Origin: Diphasiastrum complanatum
Lineage: Eukaryota; Streptophyta; Lycopodiopsida; Lycopodiales; Lycopodiaceae
NCBI GenBank assembly: GCA_029204225.1
Contig: CM055114.1
Location: 10,441,948 to 10,505,947, forward strand
Length of the DNA stretch: 64,000 nt
Reading direction: 5' to 3'
Positions 25,266 to 36,832 of this stretch are shown here, one piece after another. Made by a program: the position numbers and the translations under genes. Numbering within the stretch: the stretch's first letter is position 1; each line of letters opens with the position of its first letter. Below the pieces are notes generated by a model that was not told the DNA's origin, searched no databases, and worked only from the letters and a program-made list of their open reading frames with translations.

Positions 25266-25276
25266 TGGTATCAGAG
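25266..25276 (+). other. Primer-binding site of the non-autonomous element
   Basis: TGGTATCAGAG, followed by T where the tRNA-iMet complement has C, lies two bases after the LTR end. Confidence 0.88.
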
Positions 25277-26862
25277 TCGACTGGCCGGTCAGCTATGTGG
25301 ATCTCACGGAAATGGCCACTGTTTGGGGTTCATCAAGACAACTTTTGTGCAAAGTGCTGCCCACAGTGTAAGCATGGGAGCGTCCACGGTCGGGGTGGTC
25401 GACAGAACGGGGGGACTTGATGAGTCAAGGTGTTGCCCTTGAGGTGTAAGCATGGTCAGTTCTCGCGGTTCGAACCTGGCGCTGTCTGCACGTAGGACAG
25501 ATGAGGCAGTGTGCTGCCATTAGGTTGGTGTAAGCACAGACTGTGCCTTGTGGGGTGCGGGACGACATATTCGAACTATACGGGTTAACCATTGATACAG
25601 AGATGTTGCTTGAATTCGGGTGTAAAGCACGGGTGGTTAGCTACCGGTGCAGGATAGTTGCCGATCGTTTAGCTATAAGGGCTATCGACCAAAATGCGGT
25701 GGGGCATGACTAAGGCAATGTGCTGCTTAATGGTGAAAGTACGGATAGTTGGGGGGGGTGTTCTCTGTGGGCTGATTCTGTGATTGATCTATATGGGCGC
25801 ATACAGGTAAAGGTCCTTTGGCAGGACTATCTCAAAGGGGGACCTTGTCTTTGTTACTTGTTAGTAAATCTACTTGAGTGTCTTGCTTGTATGTATTTGT
25901 GGTGAGTCTTAGTACTCGTGCTTTGTCTGGTTTGCATGATTGCTTGTGATACAAGGAGCTGATTGCTCGAGAAGGAACCTTTCTTTTGAAAGGCTGACAC
26001 CATCAAACAAAGAGGACTACAGAATCTGTAGGGCGGATTCGCAGTTCAAGTACTCGCACGTGAACGACAACGAAACGACTCGATGTTTGCAAAGGATGGA
26101 TGGCTAGCCTGCCTCTTGGGTTAGTTTCATTTGTGACAACGCCCACCAGACGCAAGCAGGAAGTCAAAAGTGGGAAAGGGCAATTTCAGGGGAGATCTTC
26201 TATGGAGCAGTTGGTCTTCAGTTGGGACGGCCACCTTCAAATTGAAACTCACTGAGCATGGGTAATATCCAGTATCAGTTGGGTTTTTCCTCAAAGGAAA
26301 AAGACTAGGATCCTCTTCAGAGATTGGCAACAAGTTGGATCGAGCCATAACCCTAGCAGATGGGAAGCAAAGTGTTGGAAAGGCTTTTTGCCTGAGAACT
26401 CTACTCTAAGTCCGATCATCTGTTGTGGAGGGGAACTATATCACACACCTCTCTCTTGGGACAAAGTTTGAATGAAAGTTGATAGAAATGGGGGCAAATT
26501 CAAGGTGACCTAGCCATACTCAGACGAGGAGACTGGTGAACTTTGGACCTAATAAGTTGACAAGTTTTTGTTGCGGAATGAAAAGTTTGCTATAGGCTTT
26601 CTCTGGACCAACAATGATGAGGAAACATATGAGTATGCTGGCTTGTGTTACGTGTAAGGCAGCTGATCAGTGAAGGAACTGTGAAAGTTGAGTCTTGCAT
26701 GAGAGACTTGGTACTTCAAACGGACGCTAAGGGACAGTTCGTGTTGAGATCGGACTAGTGCAAACTCTGGGTGCATGTGTCTGATTCAAAGAGAGCTACT
26801 TGAAGCCAAGCTAGATGTACACTTCTTGTTTTGATTGTGAGGCAACTGACTAGTGATGGAAT

Positions 26863-27336
26863 TGAGTGTTCCTTGCATGAACGTGAATGGGTTAAGCTCT
26901 TGGGGAATGGGCTTTAACTTGTCGGCTGAGTTGGATGGCTTGCTTGGGTGGAAGTTACCTGTTTATGGTTGTCCAGTCTAGCGTGGCGCCAGATTGGCTT
27001 CCAGTGCTCATGACGAAGCTTTCAGTTGGTTAAGTCTGATGTAAGTCAGACCGCTTGCTTGGAATGGATATTACTCGTTTGTAATAAAGCTTCGAGTTGG
27101 TTAAGTTTGATGTATGTCGGGCGGCTAGCGCGAAGGGAAGTCACCCACATCGGGACCCCCGACCTGGCATGGCGCCAGGTTGGATCTCAATGTTGGTTTC
27201 GGAACTTCAAGTTGGTTAAGTCTGATCTTTGTTGGCGAGTTGGCTGCTTGTATGTCAAGTGAGTTTGGATGGCAAGAGTTGAAGGCTGAGAAGCTAAGTC
27301 GTGGTTCCCGGCTCCCTTTGGGATGCCTGCGCTACA
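26863..27336 (+). repeat. 3' LTR of the non-autonomous element
   Basis: It is the same length as the 5' copy. Changes between the two are dominated by C/T and G/A, as expected from methylated-cytosine decay. Confidence 0.88.
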
Positions 27337-27390
27337 CCTTGATAGAGAGAGAAAACCTACGAGTAGACTAATAGCCTAGCCTACGACTAA

Positions 27391-28509
27391 TGACATCTTA
27401 CATACCTATGTAACTAGCAGTACTTCAGACCCCTAATAGTCCATTTAGTGTTGGGGGCTAAATGACAAGGTACGCTTAAGATTAAGGGTATGTGCCCTTG
27501 TATAAGGACAGGCAAGTGACTATACCCTAGTTAGAGGTATGGAGTCACGTGACCCTTGGTTAAGAGATACCCTTAGTATTAAGGATAGGTATCTTAGATT
27601 AAGGTACTAGTGTCCATGGTTAAGGGCAGATAGGTGTCTATGCCTTGGATGGAGGTATGGAACCTAGAGAGGTGTTAGAAAGTCATTGGATGACTATTTT
27701 TCTAAACCTTGGGCCTCAACCTTGAACCATATCACTTAATTGGTCTAGGACCAAAGTATACATGCACAACTTGGGCAATGGGACCTAGTAGGAGGGCGCC
27801 CTTCTAAAGTGTCCATTGAGTTCCCAACTCCCACAAGAAAGGCATTCAAAGAGTCATAGGTTATGGAAGGAGTCTCTTGACCTTCCATAAGCCTATGGAG
27901 GCTCTTGGAGATTCTTTAACTCCCCTAGGCTTCTCTCTCTCTCATTGGATGAGCATGGAACTCCATAGTGCATTGGAGGGGTCCATGGGCCATCTATATG
28001 AGGGTAGTAGGGCGCCCATTGGGAGGGGGAGATCTCTCTTGTTTGCTTTGCTTATGCTCTAGTGTTACTACTAGTGTGTAGAGTGCTTTCTTGTGGTAGT
28101 ATGCTTGAGGTTTGGATCTTGCTTATGGAATGGGACATAAGTAGGATTTGGATCTTGCTTATGGTATGGGACATAAGTAGGGTTTGGATCTTGAGTATGC
28201 TATGGAGTGTTGTGGTATGCTTGTGATTTTTTTATGGTTAGCAAGGGAGTGCTAGATAGGTCTTGCTTGAAGCTTGGATCTAGCTATGGTTGGGTGGTGA
28301 ATACTTGAGGCCAGCTTGTTATCTATCTTTGTGTTTAAAAAGTAGGGACACAGGTGGAGGAGAGATCCTTGGAGGCTTGTAGATCCTTACTTGCAGGTGA
28401 AGGAATCCTAGCTTGGAGTTGGAGAGCATCTTGAAGCTTGTAGGTTGCTTGGAGGACATTTGGAGACCTACCTTGGATTTGGAGGACTTCCTCACCTCTA
28501 CTTGTAAAA
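27391..28509 (+). mobile_element. 5' LTR of a Ty3/gypsy chromovirus
   Basis: This block of about 1.1 kb ends CTACTTGTAAAA, just before a tRNA-iMet PBS. It is nearly the reverse complement of 39208-40286, where the same sequence starts TGTTACATACCTATGTAAC. Here the start is TGACATCTTACATACC, which places the left end at about 27391. The LTR drives transcription of the gag reading that follows. Confidence 0.88.
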
Positions 28510-28510
28510 G

Positions 28511-28521
28511 TGGTATCAGAG
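28511..28521 (+). other. Primer-binding site of the chromovirus
   Basis: TGGTATCAGAG, with T following, lies directly after the LTR end. The tRNA-iMet primer is usual for plant chromoviruses. Confidence 0.88.
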
Positions 28522-29460
28522 TTAGACAAAGGATGGTAACCTTTCTAACCTTCTTCAAGTTCTATTAAGATCATCAACTAGAACTTTTTTGGAAAAGATT
28601 ATAGGCTTTTCTAGTTGTAGGAAGCTTGTAGTTGAAGTACCCAATGAATCTAGTTCTCTTTGGAAGAGAGTAGTGATGCTTATAGAATTGTTTAGGGGCT
28701 GATTTTTTATTATGTTAGAGAAGTTTTAAAGTGGGCTTTGGGTTTTTAAAAGTTTTGAAAAAAGATTTGTGGGATGGGTAGATGAAGTCTTCTTCTACAT
28801 ACACAAACTTTTTTTGGCAAAAAGATTGATTCTAGCTATGTGTTTTGATCAAAACTAGTGTTTTTTTGCATAAATGAAGTGTTTAAAGTTCTGATTTTCA
28901 TTTTGAAGCTCTGTTTTTCAGACCTGTAAATGGAAAATGACAATGTAGGAAGGCAATGGTAGTGTAACTTTGTGCATAAAACAAGTTTTAAAATTCTGTT
29001 TTTTGTCATTTTGAAGTTCTGATTTTCAAACCTGTAAATCTGAAAATCAGATCTAAAAATTGAAGTTTTCATAAAGCTTCATTAGTTATCTATTTCTAGA
29101 CACTAGTTTCTTGGTTTTGGAAATCTAGAATAATGAGAAATGTGAAAACTTTGGTTGCTTTTGAAATGACAAAATGAATTGGAATGGGAATGAGAACTTT
29201 ATGTAAACATTAGCTTGGATTAGTTAATTGAAGTTTACATAAAGATTTGGTTTTAATTTTTGGTTTTGATTATGACAAATGTAGTTTGTTGTTGTTTTCC
29301 TCTTAAGTTTGGATTGAGCTTGCAAATAGTAGGCTTGGATTGAGCTTACAAACAATAAGATTGAATGAATAAAAGTAAATGCTTTTTATTTGCATTGGAT
29401 GTAACAATTGAAACATTTCTATCATTCTAATTTGAGCACTTATTGTTGTATTTGCATAAT
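28522..29460 (+). other. Leader (5' UTR) of the chromovirus
   Basis: AT-rich DNA lies between the PBS and gag. Near 28860-29060 the phrase TTCTGATTTTCATTTTGAAG recurs in modified form three times. No reading frame is convincing. Confidence 0.6.
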
Positions 29461-29462
29461 AG

Positions 29463-30330
29463 GAAAACACACAAGCAACCCCAACGAATCAAACCAATGA
29501 AAACCCAACATTTGATCTATCAAACCCATCCAATGTGGCACAAGCTCTTGAACTTTTATACCAACAAATCCAAGCCACTAAAACTAATCAAAGAAACCAA
29601 GACTTAGAGTCTAGGTTAGCCAATCAGAAAAAGCATGTCGTTCCACCACCTGTAAAAGTGTTTAAGGGGGAGAAGAAAGATAGGAACTTACAAGTGGTAA
29701 GTTCTTGGCTAAATATTTGGAACAAGTACTTTGCCATGAACCAATTCCCTGAATCTGAGAAGTTATCCACTGTCACTATGTTCCTTGAATGAAGAGTCTT
29801 AGTTTGGTGGGATGACTTAGTTGCAAAGGGCAATCAACCTTGTACATGGGAAGATTTTTGCATAGTTTTTAAGGAATACTTCCTACCAATTTTAGATGAC
29901 TTTGAACACTTTCAAAAGTTGAGTCATTTATCAATGAATAAAGGTTTGGAACAATTTATTCAAGATTTTCATGAGTACCTGAATCCACTTTATAGTGACA
30001 TTCCGCCTAAGGTACAAATGTTAATGTTCATTGATGGGTTACCAAAAGATTATCAAGTGGATGTTTGTAGGAACCATCCAAAAATCCTAGAAGATGCTAT
30101 TAGGGCTGCAAAATACTTTGATGACACACCTAAGCCACCTAGGGGTCAACAGCCTAATGAGCAGAAAAAAGGTTTTCAATTTAAGAGGGGGGATAGGGAA
30201 GCTGTTAGTGAAACACATCCCAATTCCAACAATCTTAAGAAAACCAAAAAAAATTTTAAAAACCATCAAGGTGGCATTGATAAAGCTGAAGCTCGTAAGA
30301 AAAACCTGTGCTTCAAGTGCAATGGCGAGG
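29463..30330 (+). pseudogene. Ty3/gypsy chromovirus gag
   Basis: Reading + gives NPSNVAQALELLYQQIQATK, VKVFKGEKKDRNLQVVSSWL and MNQFPESEKLSTVTMFLE. A TGA near 29791 is followed by VLVWWDDLVAKGNQP, FKEYFLPILDDFEHFQKLS, QFIQDFHEYLNPLYSDIPPK and LPKDYQVDVCRN. It ends in the first half of a CCHC zinc knuckle (KNLCFKCNGEG). This is the capsid-nucleocapsid part of a chromovirus Gag. The knuckle is cut after CFKC.NGEG and runs into RNase H, so the end of gag, the protease and the RT core are deleted. No ATG precedes the homologous part. Confidence 0.92.
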
Positions 30331-31450
30331 GTCTTGAAAGGCCATAAGAAGCTAAGCCGGAGGGCGAAGAGTCCACTAATGGTGTGGACGGAGGATATGG
30401 ATAATTGTTTTGAGTTGCTTAAGAAAAGTGTCACTTCGGCACCAATACTAATCATTGGCGATCCTAATAAGACTTTTGTGGTTAGGACCGATGCTAGTGA
30501 TTATGCTATTGGAGCTGTTTTGATGCAGGATGGACATCTTGTGCCTTATGAAAGCAAGAAACTAAATCCTACTTAGTCTAGGTATTGTACCTATGAGAAG
30601 GAACTATTTGCAATTGTTCATTTCTTGAAAATTTGACGACATTATTTGTATGGAGCCAGATTTGAAGTTTTGACAGATCATCAGACTCTTCGATATTTCT
30701 GTGATGCTACAGATTTAAAGGGGAGGCAAGCTAGATGGGCTGAGCTGATGCAAATCTTTGACTTTTTTATACATTATTGTAAAGGAAGTCAAAATACTCT
30801 AGCGGATGCTTTGAGTCGGTTACCGGTTATTAATCAGTTGTGCTTTATTGTTATACAAGTGGAGTTGTTTCAGTCTCTTCAAGGACTATATGAGTCCGAT
30901 CTTTTTTTTGGAAAGTATTGGCAACAAGTACTTTCGGGCAAAATTACTCGAATCAGGGAAAGACTGAAATGGATTTCCTAATTCAAAACATGATTTTGTT
31001 TCGTAAAGGAAAGGTGTGTGTACCGGAGAATGACACTGTAAGGGCCCAAATCTTGCATGAGTGTCATGATAGTCCATGCGCAGGACATCCGGGTATACAA
31101 GGAACACTTGACTTAGTTCGAAGGCAATTTTGGTGGCCTAAGATGAAAAGTTAGGAAGAGGCCTATGTACTTAAATGTACTAAGTGCCAGTTAAATAAAG
31201 CAGAGAGGCTAAATGCTAGTGGCCTATTACATCTTTTAGATATTCCTACCGAAAAGTGAGAAAGTATATCTATGGATTTTGTGGTCGGGCTTCCACGTAC
31301 AGGAAAGGGCCACGATTCGGTTTGGGTCATTGTTGACAAACTTACAAAGTTTGCTCAATTTATCCCAACTAAAACTACTGTTAAAGCTTCATAACTAGCT
31401 CAACTGTTTGTTGAGAAGCTTTTTCGATTGTATGAGCTACCTTGCTCAAG
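30331..31450 (+). pseudogene. Ty3/gypsy chromovirus RNase H and integrase start
   Basis: After the deletion join the reading is DNCFELLKKSVTSAPILI and VVRTDASDYAIGAVLMQDG (RNase H start with the first Asp). Then come YCTYEKELFAIVHFLK, LTDHQTLRYF, QARWAELMQIFDFFIHYCKG and NTLADALSRL. The integrase zinc finger follows (HECHDSPCAGHPG, then CTKCQLNKAER), then [20 protein letters not shown] and [14 protein letters not shown]. In-frame stops lie near 30575, 30635, 31153, 31257 and 31392. The sequence ends in the integrase core at RLYELPC, near 31445, where the DDE-like gene begins on the other strand. The element has no 3' end in this orientation. Confidence 0.92.
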
Positions 31451-33560
31451 ATGAAGACCATCTTTCCCATGAAGATGACCCAAATATTTTCATAGAAGCC
31501 TCAAACAAAAAGAAGGCTGTTGTTGAAGAAAAACTGATACAAGATGCAGAAATATCATGATGAAATGACATCAGATGAAAACTCTCCAAAATTGATGTAG
31601 CTATATTTACAACCTTATCTAGGGCAACATTATCTACATTTGCATCCGGGTTAGGCTGCGCAGAATCGGTGGTATTTTTTCTCCTTACTTTCTTCGGGGC
31701 TCTCACATTTCGTAGAGGAATCGGTAGTACAGGTTTCCAATTAGGATGTTCTCAATCTCTTGATATTCCTGTACTCCTTGTCATGTCTTTTGCTGTTTTC
31801 ATGCAGTACAAACAAGGGTGTTTAGAGTTAGCGCCATGAGATACATTGAACATACATTTTAATGTCTTCAGATCTGCTGCTAAATGCCATTCAATGTTGA
31901 AAGTGCCAATCCCAGGAATATTGAGTGGAACTCCCTCCATGTGATTTTTTATGGTGGCAGGATATGATGTTCTATTAAATATCTATGAGAGAATGTTATG
32001 GTCTTCTTTCAGCACCTATAAGAGAATACAAAAATGCCTCATAATATTAACACAAACAAGATTTCAGATATGAAATTTATATTCGAATGATTATCCCTAT
32101 TTATTATGCAAAGGAACTGCTATACCTGAAATGCTGCCAACTACCAGATATCATTTTCTGATTGAACACTGAAATTGAGGCCTTCTGAGTCTTCTGAATT
32201 TGAAAGTGCTCCATTCATGATTGTGAGATTGACTCTTTCCATTTTTTGTCCTTTTATAATTTCAGACTCATCTATTTTGAGAACAACTATCAACTTGTTA
32301 TTGACATTCTCATTTGTAATACCGTAAAAATTTATGATAAATGTTAATAACTGATTAATATCAATAAATAAATTGTTGGAATTGTTATATGCTAGACTTT
32401 CTCCTTTCGAGCAATACACTTCATTGATATGAGATGGATTACCAACTATTGTTTGCATACCATGGTTTAACATGTCTTTTTTTTTTTATAGATGAAATGG
32501 TCCTGGGATTGGAAACTTTTTAATATTTACCTGTGCAAATGCCTCCTTTATCATCTTAAACATTGTTGCATATGCTTCCCTATTGATGCTAGAAAAGTCA
32601 CATGCCCCCTGAAGCAATGTAGTGTCTAATATTTTTCCAACTTCATCCATAATCCTACCAGTAACTGAAGCCTTAATCTTTTTCATTTTGTTATTATTTA
32701 GCATTGATTTCATAGATTTGGAAGTCAAGATAGAGCCTAGGGAGTTTCCAATTGAAATCTCATCGGATCTGCATTGCAAACATAATGTTCATGAAAATGT
32801 CAGTAGAAATTAGGACACTCATAGTATTCACAGCAGTATATAATAAGCAAACCAACAGAAAGTTGAAATGAATAAATAACAAAATTAGTGATTATGAATA
32901 AATCAAAAGGTTCAAGCAATTTTCAGTACCAAATAAGCTATAACTTACTTGAATGCACAGATTCGTCTTTTTCTATGACCTCCTCTGGATGATAGATCAC
33001 ATATATTCTTGTTTACCAGTCTTTTTCTCTTGTTGCTTCGGACCTTTCTGTTGAGCACATCCATATCTTTAACAAGAGACAGATATGAGATACGCATGGA
33101 TTGAAATGCAATCTCATCATTACTAGTTGTATAATGATGCAAAGAAGATTTCAACCTTTGGATCTCCTCCTTGAGCATCTCATTTTCATCCAAACAAGTT
33201 TTCATCTTTGTAGATTTTTCTTCGCACTCCTTTGATATTTTCCTTGATTCTTTTTCCAAATAATGTATTCTTTGCATTTCCATAGAGCATCAAATTCTCA
33301 CAGTAACCCAAAAGGCCATTTTTACCATGACACATATAGATTATTAATTGACTCACCAAATGAAAATCTGGATGTTGCAATGAACATGGATCAATAGGAT
33401 ACAATGTTCCTGATGACCATAAATCTACATGTTTTAGCTTTTTTTCCCTGTATCGGACCATATCAAAAGTTGACAATTTGGGTTGCTTTGAATTTCTTGT
33501 CCTGAGCAGAGCATATTCTGGTGACAGATCCACATGAAGATGATAAAGCTTTGTCATCAG
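31446..33560 (-). pseudogene. Intron-containing DDE-like transposase gene with C(2)C motif, degenerate
   Basis: Minus-strand blocks, in order: 33557-33350 (HVDLSPEYALLRTRNSKQPK, DPCSLQHPDFHLVSQL, then GTGAGT). 33283-32945 is a Lys/Glu-rich coiled coil (ENEMLKEEIQRLKSSLHHY) ending in basic KRKRLVNK. 32779-32486 is helical. 32473-32115 has KLIVVLKIDESEIIKGQKME and VNLTIMNGALSNSEDSEGLN, followed by CAG|GTATAG. 32019-31446, after TTATAG, has TFNIEWHLAADLKTLKCMF and NSKHPCLYCMK. First Asp (KIDES), second Asp (AADLK) and the following CLYC have the order seen in DDE transposases with a C(2)C insert, such as CACTA, hAT, Transib and Chapaev. Several stops (near 32147, 31751 and 31990) and frame breaks show decay. 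The superfamily is inferred, and no terminal inverted repeats were found. Confidence 0.55.
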
Positions 33561-33849
33561 TACAATAGTATAGTAACAAACAACACAATGACAATAACAA
33601 AGCTGGAGATGGCGCTAACGAGTCTGCTGGAGATAGAGATATCGTAGGCTTTTTTCAGAAATGTCACTCCTAATTCAAATTTTTGAGTGTTTCCAACTAT
33701 TGGGAGGGAATATTTCAGCATTTCAAAAAATTATATTCTAACTGTGGTTAAACATTAGTGAAGTTTTATGATACTAAACTAAGGTGCATTCATTTACATG
33801 GAAAGTAGTGCGGGCAGATGCGTAAAGAAGTTAGAAAATGATATTATAA

Positions 33850-34463
33850 TTACTTTTTAGTTATTTCTCTCTCTCCTACATGGCATTTCTTATAGGGCCC
33901 TCTTTGGGCCCATATTTGAGCACTTGAGCTTTGATCTATCCTTCTTTTTGCCACTTGAAGAAGTATCCACTTGATCTTGCCCTTTAGACCACTTACTTTT
34001 GGTTTTGCCCTTGAATTTGCCCTTTGTGAACATAGCATCCTCTTGAAGTGTCGATGTAGATCCACCTCTTGCTTGAAGCCTATATTCCTCATTGATCAAG
34101 ATCCGTCAAACTTGGCAAAGTCTTTTGGATAGCAATACTTTGAACAATGTTAGCATGAGCATCCAACAAGCCATTAAGAATTTCTTGAATAAGCTCTTCT
34201 TCCTTAATGCTTTCATCAATGCAAGCCAACTCATCATTCAATGCTTTTATCCTCAAAACAAATGTACTTGGACTTTCTTCATTCTTTTGCAAACAAGAAA
34301 AGATTTGCCTTCTTAGAGTCAACACTCTAGAAGTAGACTTGGATTCATAAAGCTTCTTTAATGAATCCCAAACATCCTTAGATGAAATACTGTTACCAAC
34401 CTCCTTGAGAAGCTGATTGGTAACATTCATCTTCGGCATCGTGATTGACAGTGCAGCGTTCAT
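33850..34463 (-). pseudogene. Ty1/copia gag fragment
   Basis: The minus strand reads NAALSITMPKMNVTNQLLKE, VWDSLKKLYESKSTSRVLTL, RRQIFSCLQKNEESPSTFVL and IKALNDELACIDESIKEEEL. These are the copia UBN2-type Gag. After a frameshift near 34095 a Lys-rich tail follows (KGKFKGKTKSKWSKG, SSGKKKDRSKLKC), where the zinc knuckle is cut after its first Cys. It lies upstream of no pol on this strand. The family could be that of the 3.3-4.8 kb fragment, but no overlapping segment allows a test. Confidence 0.88.
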
Positions 34464-36370
34464 CCGCGTCCATAAAACTCACATGTAAAGCAACATCGCT
34501 ATCAAACATCCTGCATATTTGATGATATGGCTACTGAATATGGTAACCTGCTTGTGTAGTAAGATGCATCCTCAGGCCCTTTTATGATCAGCCGAGGAAA
34601 AATAGTAAATCCTGTGGCGCTTTTGCAAGACGTGACGGTCGTCCAATTATGATAGCATCCAGATCATCTAATAAGGATTGTCTGCTATCTTCTTACTCGA
34701 ATAAACTCATGCCTCAAACTCTGGCTATTAGTAGTTGACATCCTTCTCCAAACCTATGAAAGTTTATGTCCATAAAGCATATCACAAGAACTAATATAAC
34801 TGATATGCACCAAGGGCGGTGAAAGTAACAGCCACCCCTTCTCGTTACGAGAGTAAGTTAAGCCCGTTTATCCATTATCTTAAACGCCTGTGATACGTTT
34901 AGGTCGCCTATTGTCATATACTGTACACTGAAAACTTAACAAACTAAACAGGCATTCACGAAAATCCGGGTCCTGTGATAAGTGTACCAGCGCTCAATTA
35001 CCTTCCAGCTGAATACTTATATATGAAGACCAATCAAATATACGGTACTGTTAGGTGCACTCTCGGATCGTAACGTGAAATAGTTCCACCATCGAGACAC
35101 ACAAGAAAGATCCAGACATTGTTGAGGCAGAATTAATATTGGAGACATTATCGAGAGAGAATTATATTCTTGAGACATGATTCCTGCTGGCTCACACTAT
35201 TCGTTTATGCTATCGGGTCAGCGTTAACAAACACATGAATAATTCGTAAACAAATGAGAAGTTAATGGGAGGCAAGAAAGAGGCGAAAAATAATTCTTGT
35301 CGCAGATCATGTTCGAGAAAGTACACGGACTAAAATTTGAGCGAACAGGAAGGTTGTAGATTACAGCATTCAATGTATCCTTTCGGTTGGCACACGAAGG
35401 TTTGATTCGGAGCTGTTTAGAAGGGCATCATACAGCAAACACGAGGAGCTTAATGGCGATTAATCATCATAGGCAGCCTGCATTCTTTCGACAGAATGTA
35501 ACATTGAAAACGATGAAGCGCAAGATGTCCACAATCACGTCTGAATGTCCATATTTAAACCAACCAAGAACTGCCTGGCTAGAAAACCAGAAACTCTGAA
35601 ATTCCAGGTAACAGCAAAGTGTAATCTGGAAACAGTGCAGGGTAATGCAGTTTTACCACATAGAGAGACCGCAAAAAGGTAGATATCGTGTGTAGGCAGA
35701 AAGCTCGTGGCAGAGGTCGAATACTTGCAACACGAGGTAAGTAGATGTTACAAAGGTGTGTGGATCCAACGTCAAATAACTTTGTAAATAAGGACAAATA
35801 CTAAAATCGCGAAATCCTCTATAGCTATCAAAATGAATTATCCCATGAGTCTCCGGTCCGTTGTTCATTCCCACTTCCGATCGTCTCACAACAATTTACC
35901 TGCAATCCCTGCCTTTCTGTGCTTGAAAATGCAAAGCAAATATGTCGGCATAAAGAACACTGACTAATTAATTATATTAAAGCAGAGCTCATCAACCTTT
36001 TGACAAACAAAGAATGTGCCGGATCGATTCTAGATGCCTCCAGATAAAAACACAAACGCCAAACTCACGGGTGCCGGAACAACCAGAGAAACCAGAGAGG
36101 GCAAACAGCAGGATCATAGGCAACCAGGAACCTTGCGAGATACGGAAGGAGCACCCGGAAGGCTTGGCGAGGCTCATCAAACTCCCCTCGTGCCCTCTTG
36201 GGAAGCGCTAACGGAACCGGGAGTGGGAGGGCTTCCGCCGCGGAACGCTGCCACCACCAGCGGCATGCGTCCTCGCCTGCACGTAATGCCTTCTGCTAAG
36301 GTGTGCTAAGGTGTCCGATGTATTTTGGGACCACGTCCATGAGCCTAATGTCAATCCAATTTTTTTTCTC
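34464..36370. other. No gene recognised
   Basis: I find no coding block with family resemblance and no repeat boundary. Base composition becomes more GC-rich from about 36020. The open frames at 36014-36310 have no recognisable motif. Confidence 0.45.
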
Positions 36371-36384
36371 TTAGGAACTGTCAT

Positions 36385-36530
36385 TCTCTCTCCTCTCTCC
36401 GGTGGAATTCACTTTATCTCTCCTCTCTCCGGTGGAATGCACTTTATCTCTCCTCTCTCCGGTGGAATGCACGTGCTCTCTCCGGTGGAATGCACGTGCT
36501 CTCTCCTCTCTCCGGTGGAATGTGCATGTG
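36385..36530. repeat. 30-bp minisatellite, about five units
   Basis: The unit TCTCTCCTCTCTCCGGTGGA plus ATGCACTTTA or ATGCACGTGC is repeated about five times. One unit is shortened by about 10 bp. The period of 30 keeps all frames open, which produces several spurious small ORFs on both strands. Confidence 0.92.
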
Positions 36531-36720
36531 CTATGTGGCAGCCCGTCATTGGCTGTCCACATCCACCTTCCACCACAAACGTAAAAAATTTGAGAAAAAA
36601 AAACGGCAAAAAACTAAAAAAAAAAACAACTCGTCCACGCGTACGACCGTACGGCCATACCGTACGACCAAAAAACGGAAAAAAAAAAAAAAAAACCCTC
36701 GCACAATGGCATTACGTAGG

Positions 36721-36832
36721 GGAAGGCCCGAAGCCCTCGGGCCTTCCTTGCTGGTCGAGGCCTGCCCTCGGGATCTCGCCCTCGGGCAAGGGCCCTCCCA
36801 ACAAGGAAGGCCCTCAGGCAAGGCCTTCCCTC
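36721..36832. repeat. GC-rich hairpin cluster
   Basis: GGAAGGCCCGA (36721-36731) and TCGGGCCTTCC (36737-36747) form a perfect 11-bp stem with a five-base loop. A second pair, GGAAGGCC and GGCCTTCC, lies at about 36806-36830. The cluster is preceded by A-rich DNA and followed by CCCCACTTAAAAGG. Related clusters occur at 44170-44450. Confidence 0.8.

Larger units (their letters stand above)
24790..27336 (+). mobile_element. Non-autonomous LTR retrotransposon (TRIM/LARD-like), 2,547 bp
   Basis: Two direct repeats of exactly 474 bp (24790-25263 and 26863-27336) start TGAGTGT and end GCGCTACA. They differ at about 10% of positions by eye, mostly by transitions. A primer-binding site follows the left copy after two bases. 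The 1,599-bp internal region contains no gag, protease, RT, RNase H or integrase motif in any frame, so it would need enzymes from another element. No clear polypurine tract precedes the right LTR, and the 5-bp flanks (GGTTC, CCTTG) do not match, so target duplication is lost or the ends are off by a few bases. The LTRs share repeated words AGTTGGTTAAGT[CT]TGAT. Confidence 0.85.

Noticed and set aside
25041-25442. A 133-codon open frame in the non-autonomous LTR element, with a Cys-rich phrase (CAKCCPQCKHG) in another frame at 25175-25420
   Set aside because: It spans the LTR/PBS boundary, is not open in the second LTR context, and the Cys spacing does not fit a CCHC knuckle.
24600-26350. A host gene in the GC-richer region
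   Set aside because: The elevated GC belongs to the LTR element. No frame shows a domain, and the open stretches do not persist between its two LTR copies.
27877-28062. A 61-codon open frame shared by both chromovirus LTRs (also 39620-39805)
   Set aside because: It lacks an ATG, lies wholly inside the LTR, and its conservation is explained by the LTR sequences being near-identical.
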